From positions 1 to 26,928 of the IMG/VR virus record IMGVR_UViG_3300023178_000220: a stretch of 26,928 nt of DNA; one strand, 5' to 3'. Under the pieces are notes generated by a model that saw nothing but the letters and a program-made list of their open reading frames with translations, made no database searches and had not been told where the DNA came from. Both the position numbers and the translations under genes were made by a program. This DNA is from a virus. Of the stretch, positions 15,899 through 22,366 are shown in pieces. Each line of letters starts with the position of its first letter. Within the stretch, counting starts at the first letter, position 1.

Positions 15899-17201
15899 AG
15901 TTTACACGAAGAAGCACTGTGTCAGGATTTATTCTACCATTAAGTTTTGTGTCTGTAGTTTTAATTTCTTCTAAAAATTTACGTAGTTTTACTTTGCCAG
16001 CACCTTTGAACTCTTTGAGCTGTTCTTCTGGTTTACGCAGTGTCTTTTGAATACTTTCTGCTTCGTTATATTGTGTAATAGTAGTGCCTTTAACACTCAA
16101 GCCACTGCCTTCTCTGCCAGCACCTAATGGGTCAATATTTTTTGCAACGTATTTTCCAAGTTTTCTTGTTTTACAGTTGAATACCCATACTTCATTGGCT
16201 CCTACAACATCAATAGGATTAAAACTTACAATATTATACTTGTCGTCTTGTTTCTTGTATTTTAACTTTGCAACTAATTTGTCTGCACTTTTAGGTTTAG
16301 GTTTACGTGTTTTGCGATTTGCCTTAGACTGTTCAATTACAAAATCACAAGCATCCATAACAACTTCTAATGCAGATATGATTTCTTTTACTTCTGGTTT
16401 GGTCATATTGCTATAACCTTCTTTGAGTTGCTCCCAAAGATCAGCTTCTTTTTCGTCCATCTTTTTTAACTGTCCAGCAGTAGGAATATTCAACACATCT
16501 CTATATTCAGCAAGTTCTTCTTGATAAAAATCCTTTATTTTTCTTGCATGTGCTTGTGTGACTTTGTATTCATTGAAGTGTTTTTTAACATCAAATCCTT
16601 TTGGATTAAATTTTACATCTGGCTTATAATGATCCTCTAACCAATCATCTATTTTCTCACATGCTTTTTTAGCCTGTTCAAATATGCGTTCTTGAATACT
16701 AGGCACATACACGTTCTTTTTTTCTTTTTCTTCTTCTTTCTTTTCTTCTACAACACCACTGCCTTCTTTGATGGCAGCCTCAATACGTTTTTTTAGAAAT
16801 TGTGTGGAAGGAGCAAGTTCACCCATTGTGCCAGGAAGGCTTTCCCAATATTGTGCATGTTTTTCGTTGTAGGCAGGCATGCCACGCAGTAGCATCTTAG
16901 CTACAATAGCGGCTGTGATGCTTAGTGTATGCGCTGGTGCAGACTTTGCGTTTTTGATATCTTCTTTGGAATAGTCTTGTTCTTTCATATATACCCAAAT
17001 ACTTGGATATAAATCCTGCGGCTTAAAGTTTTCATAGTACCATGCTCTTGCGGCATCTTTAGCTCTATGGAATTGCTCGCCTGTCATTTCTTCCCAACCT
17101 TCCCAACTAGGTTCAGTCAGTTTGGCTCCGCGTTTAATACGTGAGGCGGCTCTAGGTTGTTTACGTTTGGTCTTTACACCTTTTAGTGCAGTAAGTGCCA
17201 T
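15897..17201 (-). CDS. 434-aa conserved phage protein, unknown function
   Basis: Starts at ATG 17201 behind TAGGAG. The N-terminus is very basic (KGVKTKRKQPRAASRIKRG). Then comes an aromatic helical region (WEGWEEMTGEQFHRAKDAARAWYYENF), a Lys/Glu-rich low-complexity linker near residues 150-165 (EEKKEEEKEKK), and long helical segments (EKIDDWLEDHY, KIKDFYQEELAEYRDV). A second very basic patch (KANRKTRKPKPKSADKL) is followed by a compact C-terminal beta domain (VWVFNCKTRKLGKYV ... GSGLSVKGTTI). Basic patches suggest nucleic-acid or capsid contact. It has its own sigma70 promoter. No enzyme motif is recognised. The layout resembles proteins of T4-like marine phages annotated only as hypothetical. 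Confidence 0.8.
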   Translation of the reverse strand: MALTALKGVKTKRKQPRAASRIKRGAKLTEPSWEGWEEMTGEQFHRAKDAARAWYYENFKPQDLYPSIWVYMKEQDYSKEDIKNAKSAPAHTLSITAAIVAKMLLRGMPAYNEKHAQYWESLPGTMGELAPSTQFLKKRIEAAIKEGSGVVEEKKEEEKEKKNVYVPSIQERIFEQAKKACEKIDDWLEDHYKPDVKFNPKGFDVKKHFNEYKVTQAHARKIKDFYQEELAEYRDVLNIPTAGQLKKMDEKEADLWEQLKEGYSNMTKPEVKEIISALEVVMDACDFVIEQSKANRKTRKPKPKSADKLVAKLKYKKQDDKYNIVSFNPIDVVGANEVWVFNCKTRKLGKYVAKNIDPLGAGREGSGLSVKGTTITQYNEAESIQKTLRKPEEQLKEFKGAGKVKLRKFLEEIKTTDTKLNGRINPDTVLLRVN

Positions 17202-17224
17202 TTTATTCTCCTACTAAAATATAC

Positions 17225-17252
17225 AGTATATATTAGAAAGTGTAAAAGTCAA
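17225..17252 (-). promoter_or_regulatory. Sigma70-type promoter of the 434-aa gene
   Basis: TTGACT (17252-17247), 16-bp spacer, TATACT (17230-17225). About 23 nt separate the -10 from the ATG at 17201, with TAGGAG in between. Confidence 0.75.
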
Positions 17253-17264
17253 GAACTTTTTGGA

Positions 17265-17642
17265 TTAAGCGTGTTCGCCGCCAGGGTCTTTGGGATCTAA
17301 TTCAACCTTTTTAGGATTGCCTTGCTCATCATGATAGATAACATAACCACGTTGTCTACCATATGTGTGATATCCTTTTTTAAATCTAAAAACACCAGGA
17401 TTGCGTTTGGCTGTTTCAAATGTTCCCACAGTGACAACAATAGCACCAATCAACAGAACGTGTCCGATTGCACTGATACCAAATGCAGTAATACTGCCCA
17501 AGTACATTGAAAACACAATACACCACATCCAAGCAAGCACCTGCATGATCACATGCCTTACCTGCAGATCTGGAATATTACTAAGTGGATTGCGTTTGTC
17601 ATCCATTACAACGGTCCACGCATTATATACAAATTCTTTCAT
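17265..17642 (-). CDS. Membrane protein, 125 aa
   Basis: ATG at 17642 has AGAAGGAT upstream. A short cytoplasmic N-terminus is followed by hydrophobic segments IMQVLAWMWCIVFSMYL and AFGISAIGHVLLIGAIVVTVGTF, then a basic tail (ETAKRNPGVFRFKKGYHTYGRQRGYVIYHDEQG) ending in an acidic PKDPGGEHA. Two membrane helices are likely. It follows the DNA ligase by 35 bp and is probably in its operon. Function unknown. Confidence 0.75.
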   Translation of the reverse strand: MKEFVYNAWTVVMDDKRNPLSNIPDLQVRHVIMQVLAWMWCIVFSMYLGSITAFGISAIGHVLLIGAIVVTVGTFETAKRNPGVFRFKKGYHTYGRQRGYVIYHDEQGNPKKVELDPKDPGGEHA

Positions 17643-17677
17643 TTTATCCTTCTCTTTCTAAGTCCCAACGGACTATG

Positions 17678-18985
17678 TTAGATTTTCTCCCCGACTTCAA
17701 ATCCTCGGAACGTTTTGAACCTTGGAAACCTAAGCGAATAAGTACCATCTTGATTTTGTGTAATAGCATCTGCTCTAACCTCTACAAGTTGACCAATAAG
17801 AGCGTCCCTGCTATTCCAATAAGTAGTGCGGTTATCATCTGTAAATCCGCTACCAACATTAACCCTAATATCTTTCCCGTCATCTTTCCCAGTGCATACA
17901 ACAGCACCGAGTCTTCCTTCGTTTCTTCCTGTACCTTCTTCAACTTCAATTACCTCTAGTGTGACTTCAATAAATGGTTTTGCTTTCAACCAGCTATGTG
18001 TTCTTTTACATTCATAAGGAGCATCTACATCTTTGATCATAACACCCTCATATCCACCGTCTACAGCCGCTTTATTAAGCTGTACAAAGCGTTCTTGTCC
18101 TTCGGGTGTACTTAGATCCACATCTTCCCAATCAAGTGCTTGTACGTGCTTTAAAACGCTTTCATTCTGCTCTACCCAAGCCTTCACTGCTTGACTTCTA
18201 AATGACTGAGGTTTGTCCCAAATGCCTTTTTGAAAGTCTGCAAGTGGACACATATCAAACAAGTGTAGAACTGCGTCATCTGACTGCTTGCCGTCTTTAC
18301 GATGAACCTGTTTCATAAGGTCTTGGAAGTTTGCACTCATTACTTCACCGTCTAACACAAGATCGTACGGAGCAGGCTTTTGTGCAATAACTTCTTCAAT
18401 CTCTGAAATGATATGACCAAAGTTATGGAACTGTTTTCCATTACGGCTAAACATTTCTACTTTATCGCCACGTATAATAGTAATTACTCTTACACCATCT
18501 AGTTTAATTTCAATTTGCTTTTTGCCTACCATTTTCTTTTCGTGATTTGCACTATCATGTGCAAGTGGACATGTAAACACAGGCACTGTACCTGGGGCTA
18601 CTTTGTTCACTGTTTTTTCACTTACACCGCAACGTAAATCTTTTATAAGGATCCTACGATACCAACCATTCCACTGTTCTGATGTTGCTGAACTCATTAC
18701 AAGGTTAATAGCATCTCGTGCCGCATGTCCTGTTAGTTCTCTAGCAATTAATTTTTCTGCAAGTTCTTTAAAAATTTTCCATTCGCAACCTTGTGCAGAT
18801 ATCACTTCATCCTTGACTGCAACTTGTTTTACTCCAAAAGTGACAAGTGGATCAAGTGCCATTGTAATACCTTCAAAAAATTCAGGTAGTCCTTCTTCAT
18901 ATGCTGATTTAAGTATTGCTTCTTTGCCTAAACGTGAATTATCTGCTTCAAGTTTAGCTATAATATCTTGCGGTTGTGTTCTCAT
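17678..18985 (-). CDS. ATP-dependent DNA ligase (T4 gp30 type)
   Basis: 435 aa. It seals nicks in duplex DNA during replication, recombination and repair. The nucleotidyl-transfer lysine is Lys161 in EIKLDGVRV (motif I), with SRNGKQF (motif III), VLDGEVM (motif IIIa/IV region), YEGVMIKD (motif IV) and SWLKAKPF (motif V). Lys161 is almost at the position of the T4 nucleophile (Lys159), and total length is near T4's 487. An N-terminal DNA-binding domain precedes the core and an OB-fold (LGAVVCTGKDDG.....VNVGSG) follows. The start at 18985 has GAGAGG at correct spacing. A TTG start 39 nt upstream would overlap the -10 element and is rejected. A strong sigma70 promoter lies directly upstream. Confidence 0.95.
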   Translation of the reverse strand: MRTQPQDIIAKLEADNSRLGKEAILKSAYEEGLPEFFEGITMALDPLVTFGVKQVAVKDEVISAQGCEWKIFKELAEKLIARELTGHAARDAINLVMSSATSEQWNGWYRRILIKDLRCGVSEKTVNKVAPGTVPVFTCPLAHDSANHEKKMVGKKQIEIKLDGVRVITIIRGDKVEMFSRNGKQFHNFGHIISEIEEVIAQKPAPYDLVLDGEVMSANFQDLMKQVHRKDGKQSDDAVLHLFDMCPLADFQKGIWDKPQSFRSQAVKAWVEQNESVLKHVQALDWEDVDLSTPEGQERFVQLNKAAVDGGYEGVMIKDVDAPYECKRTHSWLKAKPFIEVTLEVIEVEEGTGRNEGRLGAVVCTGKDDGKDIRVNVGSGFTDDNRTTYWNSRDALIGQLVEVRADAITQNQDGTYSLRFPRFKTFRGFEVGEKI

Positions 18986-19015
18986 TTTGTGCCTCTCACT
19001 ATTAATTATATATTT

Positions 19016-19044
19016 ACTATACAATCACAACAGCAGTTTGTCAA
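19016..19044 (-). promoter_or_regulatory. Sigma70-type promoter of DNA ligase
   Basis: TTGACA (19044-19039), 17-bp spacer, TATAGT (19021-19016). Because TTGACAA is TTGTCAA on the other strand, the same bases could also serve as a weak -35 for the divergent plus-strand gene at 19085. Confidence 0.85.
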
Positions 19045-19084
19045 CCTTTTAGTAAGTAAATAGTACATATTGGAGAAATAAATT

Positions 19085-20056
19085 ATGATAATTTGGGGAA
19101 TGGTAGGAAATAGTCACGATGCTAGTTTGGCTGTTTTTGACAAGAATAAATTGCTTTGGGCTAGTTTGGCAAAAGACTTTTCAGATGTACCAAATGATCC
19201 AAATCCTAATTGGACACAATTAGAAGTCGCTAAACAAAGTTTTGGAAGTCCTAGCAAAATTATTTGGTATGAGCGTCCTTTTTTAAAAACACTTCGTCAA
19301 TGGCGGGCAGGACAAGGTTGGTTATTGAAAGAAAATAACATTACAGATTATCTAGCACGTTGGGATATAAATGCTCCTATTGAATATACACAACACCATT
19401 TATCTCACGCGGCATATGCCTATTACACTCAACCTCATGATGATTGTGCTGTCATTTGTTTGGATAGCATAGGCGAGTTTGAAACACTAACTGTATGGCA
19501 CGGAAAGAACAATAAATTACATAAGATTTACAGTCAAGGTTATCCGCATAGCCTTGGACTTTTCTATAGTGCTATGACACAACGTATGGGTTTACAGGCA
19601 CAACGTGATGAATATCTTGTTAGCCAGTGGGCAAAGAAGGGCAAGGCTAGTAGATTAGCATCAACTTTAATGAAAGAAATTATAGATGTAGATCATAAAA
19701 AAAGAAATCCTCAAAAGATCAAATTGAGACACAACTTACACAGAGGTTGTATGTGGTGGAGACCTGAATTATCGTCACAAAAGGATATGTATGATATTGC
19801 GGCAGCTACACAACATATTTTTGAATATTGTGTAAGTGTTTTAAGTATATGGACAAAAGTACAAACAGATTCAAAACATCTAGCATTAGCGGGTGGCGGA
19901 GCATTAAACAAAGATGCAGTTGATAAAATACAAGGACATTGGGATAATGTATATGTGCCACCCAACCCAGGTGATCCGGGCAGTTGCATAGGTGCAGTTT
20001 TAGCAAAAAATAAAACTAGACAAGAACAATTAAATTGGTATAAAAAGTTGGCATAG
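19085..20056 (+). CDS. Carbamoyltransferase N-terminal domain protein (NodU/CmcH-like)
   Basis: 323 aa on the plus strand, with GGAG about 9 nt before the ATG. Kae1-like ASKHA-domain hallmarks of NodU/TobZ carbamoyltransferases are present in order: GNSHDASLAVF at the N-terminus, HHLSHAAYAYY near residue 100, the LDSIGEFET strand-loop, LALAGGGALNKDA near 270 and PPNPGDPGSCIGAVLA near 295. In full-length enzymes (about 550-600 aa) this domain moves the carbamoyl group from carbamoyl-adenylate to a sugar hydroxyl, and a separate C-terminal domain makes the intermediate. Here the protein ends just after the first domain, so either the phage uses a short version or a partner supplies the rest. 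The stop lies inside the 3' end of the opposite-strand tRNA-Trp. The acceptor is unknown; glycans or modified DNA are candidates. Confidence 0.85.
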   Translation: MIIWGMVGNSHDASLAVFDKNKLLWASLAKDFSDVPNDPNPNWTQLEVAKQSFGSPSKIIWYERPFLKTLRQWRAGQGWLLKENNITDYLARWDINAPIEYTQHHLSHAAYAYYTQPHDDCAVICLDSIGEFETLTVWHGKNNKLHKIYSQGYPHSLGLFYSAMTQRMGLQAQRDEYLVSQWAKKGKASRLASTLMKEIIDVDHKKRNPQKIKLRHNLHRGCMWWRPELSSQKDMYDIAAATQHIFEYCVSVLSIWTKVQTDSKHLALAGGGALNKDAVDKIQGHWDNVYVPPNPGDPGSCIGAVLAKNKTRQEQLNWYKKLA

Positions 20057-20125
20057 GTGCAAGGATTCGAACCCTGACTTACAGTTTTGGAGACTGTCGT
20101 GCTAAACCGTTGACACTACACCTAC
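20049..20125 (-). tRNA. tRNA-Trp (anticodon CCA)
   Basis: Acceptor GTAGGTG pairs with CACCTAT, with a G-T wobble at the end pair. T8/A9, a 4-bp D stem (GTGT/GCAC) with GG in the loop, anticodon stem ACAGT/ACTGT with loop CTCCAAA, and T loop TTCGAAT are all present. Discriminator G and CCA are encoded. The 3' end lies antisense over the last 8 bases of the carbamoyltransferase-like gene. Confidence 0.93.
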
Positions 20126-20154
20126 GCAGTCATTTTAATATACAAAAAAATTGA

Positions 20155-20319
20155 TTATTTGTCAACTTCTTTTTTAACGCCGCCTTGTTTGCCACAGTGC
20201 GGACAATGGAAGGAAAATCTATCTATGCATAACTTGTCTTCCATTGTTGCATAGGTAAACCAGTTATTACAATTTGTGCATGTGAGATGCCATATTATTT
20301 CTTTTACGGCCTTGAACAT
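20155..20319 (-). CDS. 54-aa zinc-ribbon protein
   Basis: ATG at 20319 to TAA at 20155. Two cysteine knuckles, LTCTNCNNW at residues 12-20 and HCPHCGK at 38-44, form a four-cysteine zinc ribbon. Short zinc ribbons of this kind are common in T4-like phages and may bind nucleic acid or protein. No Shine-Dalgarno precedes the ATG. A perfect late element TATAAATA ends 9 nt upstream, so a leaderless or near-leaderless late mRNA is implied. A Lys-rich C-terminus (KKEVDK) follows the ribbon. Confidence 0.78.
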   Translation of the reverse strand: MFKAVKEIIWHLTCTNCNNWFTYATMEDKLCIDRFSFHCPHCGKQGGVKKEVDK

Positions 20320-20327
20320 TCTAATGG

Positions 20328-20335
20328 TATTTATA
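20328..20335 (-). promoter_or_regulatory. T4 late promoter (exact TATAAATA)
   Basis: Exact match to the T4 late promoter octamer. It sits directly after the terminator of the upstream ncRNA and 9 nt before the zinc-ribbon ATG. Confidence 0.72.
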
Positions 20336-20340
20336 AAAGA

Positions 20341-20376
20341 AAAAAGACCTATTCAATTTCTTGAATAAGCCTTTTT
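20341..20376 (-). terminator. Intrinsic terminator of the ncRNA
   Basis: On the minus strand a 16-bp stem (AAAAAGGCTTATTCAA / TTGAATAGGTCTTTTT) closes a GAAA tetraloop and continues into a T-rich tail. All 16 positions pair in minus-strand RNA, two as G-U. On the plus strand those two become A-C mismatches, so the hairpin is selected for the minus strand. Confidence 0.88.
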
Positions 20377-20600
20377 AAAAATAAGCAATTATAGGGAGGA
20401 CTCGGTTATACCTCCAACCCCTCGCCACAGATGCCATTCTGATAACCAGGGAACCTACTTCCGCTCGGTAGAGCGATGTGACTCAGCGTATTTCTACTAC
20501 CAAGCCTGGGTACCACCCCTAAGCAGTCAAGTTCGACGCTCTGGTAAACGCCTCTTCCTTGCACTATATAAAAACTCTAGCTACAAGTTTTTAGCTTATG
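20377..20600 (-). ncRNA. Structured non-coding RNA of unknown family, about 220 nt
   Basis: No ORF fits this stretch, and GC is about 50% (91 of 180 in 20401-20580), well above its surroundings. A strong sigma70 promoter points into it and an intrinsic terminator follows. The predicted first bases (ATAAGC, 20599-20594) pair with GCTTAT (20386-20381) just before the terminator. Inside, TATAG can pair with CTATA and GTTTACC with GGTATAAC. A hairpin CGCTC-TACC-GAGCG lies at 20475-20462, and an 8-bp hairpin with a G-U pair that favours the minus strand lies near 20592-20570. GGTT-GGAGG-TAT-AACC-GAGT-CCTCC at 20419-20395 can form an H-type pseudoknot. It lacks the tRNA-like end of tmRNA and the conserved cores of RNase P RNA and SRP RNA. 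Its place in the tRNA cluster recalls the T4 stable RNAs C and D. Family and function are unknown. Confidence 0.75.
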
Positions 20601-20605
20601 TATAC

Positions 20606-20634
20606 ACTATAGCAAATTATTACTATAATGTCAA
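20606..20634 (-). promoter_or_regulatory. Sigma70-type promoter of the ncRNA
   Basis: TTGACA (20634-20629), 17-bp spacer, TATAGT (20611-20606), identical in both hexamers and spacing to the ligase promoter. The expected start at about 20599 coincides with the first base of the end-closing stem. Confidence 0.88.
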
Positions 20635-20664
20635 CCTCTTTTTTACCAAAATAGTAAAAAAAAT

Positions 20665-20748
20665 TGGTGCCCCAGGAGAGATTCGAACTCTCACGCCTCT
20701 CAGCACTGGTTCCTAAGACCAGCGTGTCTACCGTTCCACCACCGGGGC
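20665..20748 (-). tRNA. tRNA-Leu (anticodon TAG)
   Basis: Acceptor GCCCCGG/CTGGGGC, anticodon stem CTGGT/ACCAG with loop CTTAGGA, a long variable arm as in class II tRNAs, T loop TTCGAAT, and encoded A-CCA. It reads CUA. A run of eight T follows just after the CCA. Its first base is also the last base of the stop codon of the upstream 62-aa gene. Confidence 0.95.
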
Positions 20749-20936
20749 TAAGTAGATGTTGAACCAACTGGTTTACATTCATATTGCACTGTATCCCAAT
20801 CACCGTCTGCTGGGATATCTATGTAAACCTTTAGCATTTGATCACATTCTGCTTTAGTGTCAAACCGTTGAACGTCTTGTTCGATACAAGTCGAACCCAA
20901 ACATACGGTTAACAAAATGTGCCAAATTATTTCCAT
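20748..20936 (-). CDS. 62-aa small protein with hydrophobic leader
   Basis: ATG at 20936 is preceded by AAGGAAG at good spacing. The N-terminus MEIIWHILLTVCLGSTCIEQD looks like a short signal or membrane anchor. The rest is a small domain with Cys8 or Cys18-type residues in the leader and two further cysteines (KAECDQMLK, VQYECKPVG), plus a conserved-looking IPADGDW turn. Similar short proteins with TVC-G-TC and YECKPVG patterns occur, as I recall, in T4-like marine phages. Probably periplasmic or membrane-attached. The TAG stop shares its G with the first base of tRNA-Leu, and its start lies 14 nt upstream of the end of tRNA-Thr's flank, so it is tightly embedded between tRNAs. Confidence 0.75.
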   Translation of the reverse strand: MEIIWHILLTVCLGSTCIEQDVQRFDTKAECDQMLKVYIDIPADGDWDTVQYECKPVGSTST

Positions 20937-20949
20937 GTCACTTCCTTAA

Positions 20950-21025
20950 TGGTGCTGGCACACGGACTCGAACCGCGGACCTACTGATTACAAATCAGTT
21001 GCTCTACCAACTGAGCTATGCCAGC
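20950..21025 (-). tRNA. tRNA-Thr (anticodon TGT)
   Basis: Acceptor GCTGGCA/TGCCAGC, D arm AGCTCAGTTGGTAGAGC, anticodon stem ACTGA/TCAGT with loop TTTGTAA, T loop TTCGAGT, discriminator A and encoded CCA. It reads ACA. Two bases separate it from tRNA-Gly. Confidence 0.96.
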
Positions 21026-21027
21026 TC

Positions 21028-21101
21028 TGGAGCGGGTAAGGAGAATCGAACTCCTATCCTCAGCTTGGAAGGCTGCGATAATACCATTATACTATACCCG
21101 C
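21028..21101 (-). tRNA. tRNA-Gly (anticodon TCC)
   Basis: Acceptor GCGGGTA/TACCCGC, anticodon stem GCAGC/GCTG(A) with loop CTTCCAA, T loop TTCGATT, discriminator T and encoded CCA. It reads GGA. Its first 10 bases are also the last codons and stop (TAG) of the upstream HExxH protein gene. Confidence 0.95.
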
Positions 21102-21529
21102 CCACAATATTTAGAAACTAAATCAAATACTAATCTTGTGTTTTTATAGATGTTGTTTGCTTCAGCTTCTATTATGTGATACTTTTCCTTGTAAAGTCTT
21201 TTGACCTTAGCAGAAATGTATTTAACTTCTTGTAATGATTCTAGCTCTGCATTTTGAAATCCAGCTTTGCAATCCTGTGCTAAATGCACTGCTTCATGTA
21301 AAAGTTTATCGATCATAATGCTTTCTGCATTTACACCAAACTTATTAACAATATTATCTTTACAAAGTGTAATACTGTTCGACCTAGGAAGATAGTATGC
21401 ATTCATACTATAATCTTTGCAATAGTATCCTTCGTATTTAATTGGTACATATTTTGATAAAAATTGATAATAATTTTCTTGAGCAAAAACTGGATGACAA
21501 CTTGCCATAAAACATAAAACAACAAACAA
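21092..21529 (-). CDS. Exported HExxH protein, possible metallopeptidase
   Basis: The reading frame is open through the upstream tRNA-Ser, so the true start must be downstream of it. TTG at 21529 (145 aa) directly follows the tRNA CCA and gives a complete signal peptide (LFVVLCFMASCHPVFA before QENYY). An ATT at 21532 or the ATG at 21508 are alternatives; the last would cut the signal peptide short. The mature part contains LLHEAVHLAQDC, an HExxH zinc-peptidase motif (His78 and His82 from the TTG), followed by a helix with ESLQEVKYISAKV that could supply a third ligand (Glu). Paired cysteines (YYCKDY, TLCKD, AQDCKAG, KYCGRV) suggest disulfides in the periplasm. Its last 10 bases overlap tRNA-Gly. 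A role in envelope passage or lysis is possible. Confidence 0.72.
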   Translation of the reverse strand: MFVVLCFMASCHPVFAQENYYQFLSKYVPIKYEGYYCKDYSMNAYYLPRSNSITLCKDNIVNKFGVNAESIMIDKLLHEAVHLAQDCKAGFQNAELESLQEVKYISAKVKRLYKEKYHIIEAEANNIYKNTRLVFDLVSKYCGRV

Positions 21530-21531
21530 AA

Positions 21532-21621
21532 TGGCGGAGGGTGTGGGAGTCGAACCCACTCTACGCTTAAAAACGTAGTACGGATTAGCAATCCGCTGCA
21601 TTACCGTCCTGCCCACCCTCC
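21532..21621 (-). tRNA. tRNA-Ser (anticodon GCT)
   Basis: Acceptor GGAGGGT/ACCCTCC, anticodon stem GCGGA/TCCGT with loop TTGCTAA, a long variable arm (CTACG...CGTAG), T loop TTCGACT, discriminator G and encoded CCA. It reads AGC/AGU. It lies 6 nt after the stop of the glycine-zipper gene. Confidence 0.96.
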
Positions 21622-21627
21622 GTAGCA

Positions 21628-22074
21628 TTATTTGCTGAACTTCACTGTATATTGCTTGCCATCGGCTAAAAATGTAATTGAACTATGACTATATAATTCA
21701 AGACTTTCTTCTTGATATCTAGTCTCAATTGAACAAGTTCTTTTTGTGCCTCCAGTAGCAGTGCTGTTTTGATGTCCTAGCAAACCGCCAATAATTGCAC
21801 CTGCAGCACCTCCATTCTCAATATCACCTACATTGTTGCCGATAATACCTCCAATGATTGCACCTTTCAAAGTATCTCCAGTTTTATCTCCAGATACTAC
21901 AACATCTCTACATACTTCAACTTTGTAGGGATTTTGTTGAATTACAGTTTTATAATGGTCTCTAATTTCTAGAATGTCATTTTGCTGAGCTGATGCTACT
22001 CCACTAAATCCAGTCAAAAATCCTGCACCTAGTGCAATAGCAACAGTGTGAAAATATATTTCACGGAACTTCAT
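21628..22074 (-). CDS. Exported glycine-zipper protein (17-kDa antigen-like)
   Basis: 148 aa. A Sec signal peptide with cleavage after ASA (VAIALGAGFLTGFSGVASA|QQND) is followed by a glycine-zipper hairpin, GAIIGGIIGNNVGDIENGGAAGAIIGGLLGHQ, at residues 71-102. That is the pattern of the Rickettsia 17-kDa surface antigen/glycine-zipper 2TM family, which inserts in or lies on the outer membrane. No lipobox cysteine is present. Two cysteines (VCRDVV, RTCSIE) flank the zipper. The start has TAGGAG. It could alter the host envelope during infection or take part in lysis. It precedes tRNA-Ser and is in a run of small-protein genes. Confidence 0.82.
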   Translation of the reverse strand: MKFREIYFHTVAIALGAGFLTGFSGVASAQQNDILEIRDHYKTVIQQNPYKVEVCRDVVVSGDKTGDTLKGAIIGGIIGNNVGDIENGGAAGAIIGGLLGHQNSTATGGTKRTCSIETRYQEESLELYSHSSITFLADGKQYTVKFSK

Positions 22075-22083
22075 TTGTTTCTC

Positions 22084-22365
22084 CTATGCTGATATAACTT
22101 TTGTGACACGATCATATTTGAATGATCGCCATCCTTTTGCTGATAAGTCCCAGACATTTACATTACCTTTGGGTGGTTCTTTATCTGTCTTAGGTCTACT
22201 GTCCTCAGGAATGAGGTCCAGTTTTTTTGTGCAGGTCATTACCCGCTCGTCTCCATTTAACTTATTGAAGGTGACTATCAAAGTGCCTTCTCTTAGTTGT
22301 TTATTCAAATCTTCTTGAGTCGGTATGCCTTTTAATTCAGCAACCTTTTCTGCTACAACGGTCAT
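22084..22365 (-). CDS. WYL_2/DUF2693-type SH3-like small protein
   Basis: 93 aa with AGAGGA upstream of ATG 22365. The pattern LREGTLIVTFNKLNGDERVMTCTKKLDLIP, a Lys/Pro-rich linker, and NVNVWDLSAKGWRSFKYDRV matches the small Sm/SH3-like beta-barrel family (DUF2693, WYL_2) found in many T4-like phages. In that family a VxFxKxxGxxRxMxCT strand pair is followed by V(W/Y)D...WRSF(R/K)xxR. Molecular role unknown; possibly nucleic-acid binding. It starts one base after the end of the 62-aa membrane protein gene. Confidence 0.85.
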   Translation of the reverse strand: MTVVAEKVAELKGIPTQEDLNKQLREGTLIVTFNKLNGDERVMTCTKKLDLIPEDSRPKTDKEPPKGNVNVWDLSAKGWRSFKYDRVTKVISA

Positions 22366-22366
22366 A

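Noticed and set aside
18985-19024. Upstream TTG start for DNA ligase
   Set aside because: It would start inside the promoter -10 region. The ATG at 18985 has a good Shine-Dalgarno and matches the T4 nucleophile position.
20377-20600. ncRNA as tmRNA, RNase P RNA, 6S RNA or SRP RNA
   Set aside because: There is no tRNA-like acceptor with TTCGA and CCA, no ANDN-type tag codons, no GAGGAAAGUCC core, no GGAAG-type SRP tetraloop context. The multi-branched layout does not fit the simple 6S rod. It is left unassigned.
20591-20803. Minus-strand open frame of 70 codons across tRNA-Leu and the ncRNA promoter
   Set aside because: It runs through an intact tRNA and the promoter hexamers and has no Shine-Dalgarno.
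21532-21628. ATG start at 21628 for the HExxH protein
   Set aside because: The first 32 codons would be tRNA-Ser sequence. A complete signal peptide begins only after the tRNA.
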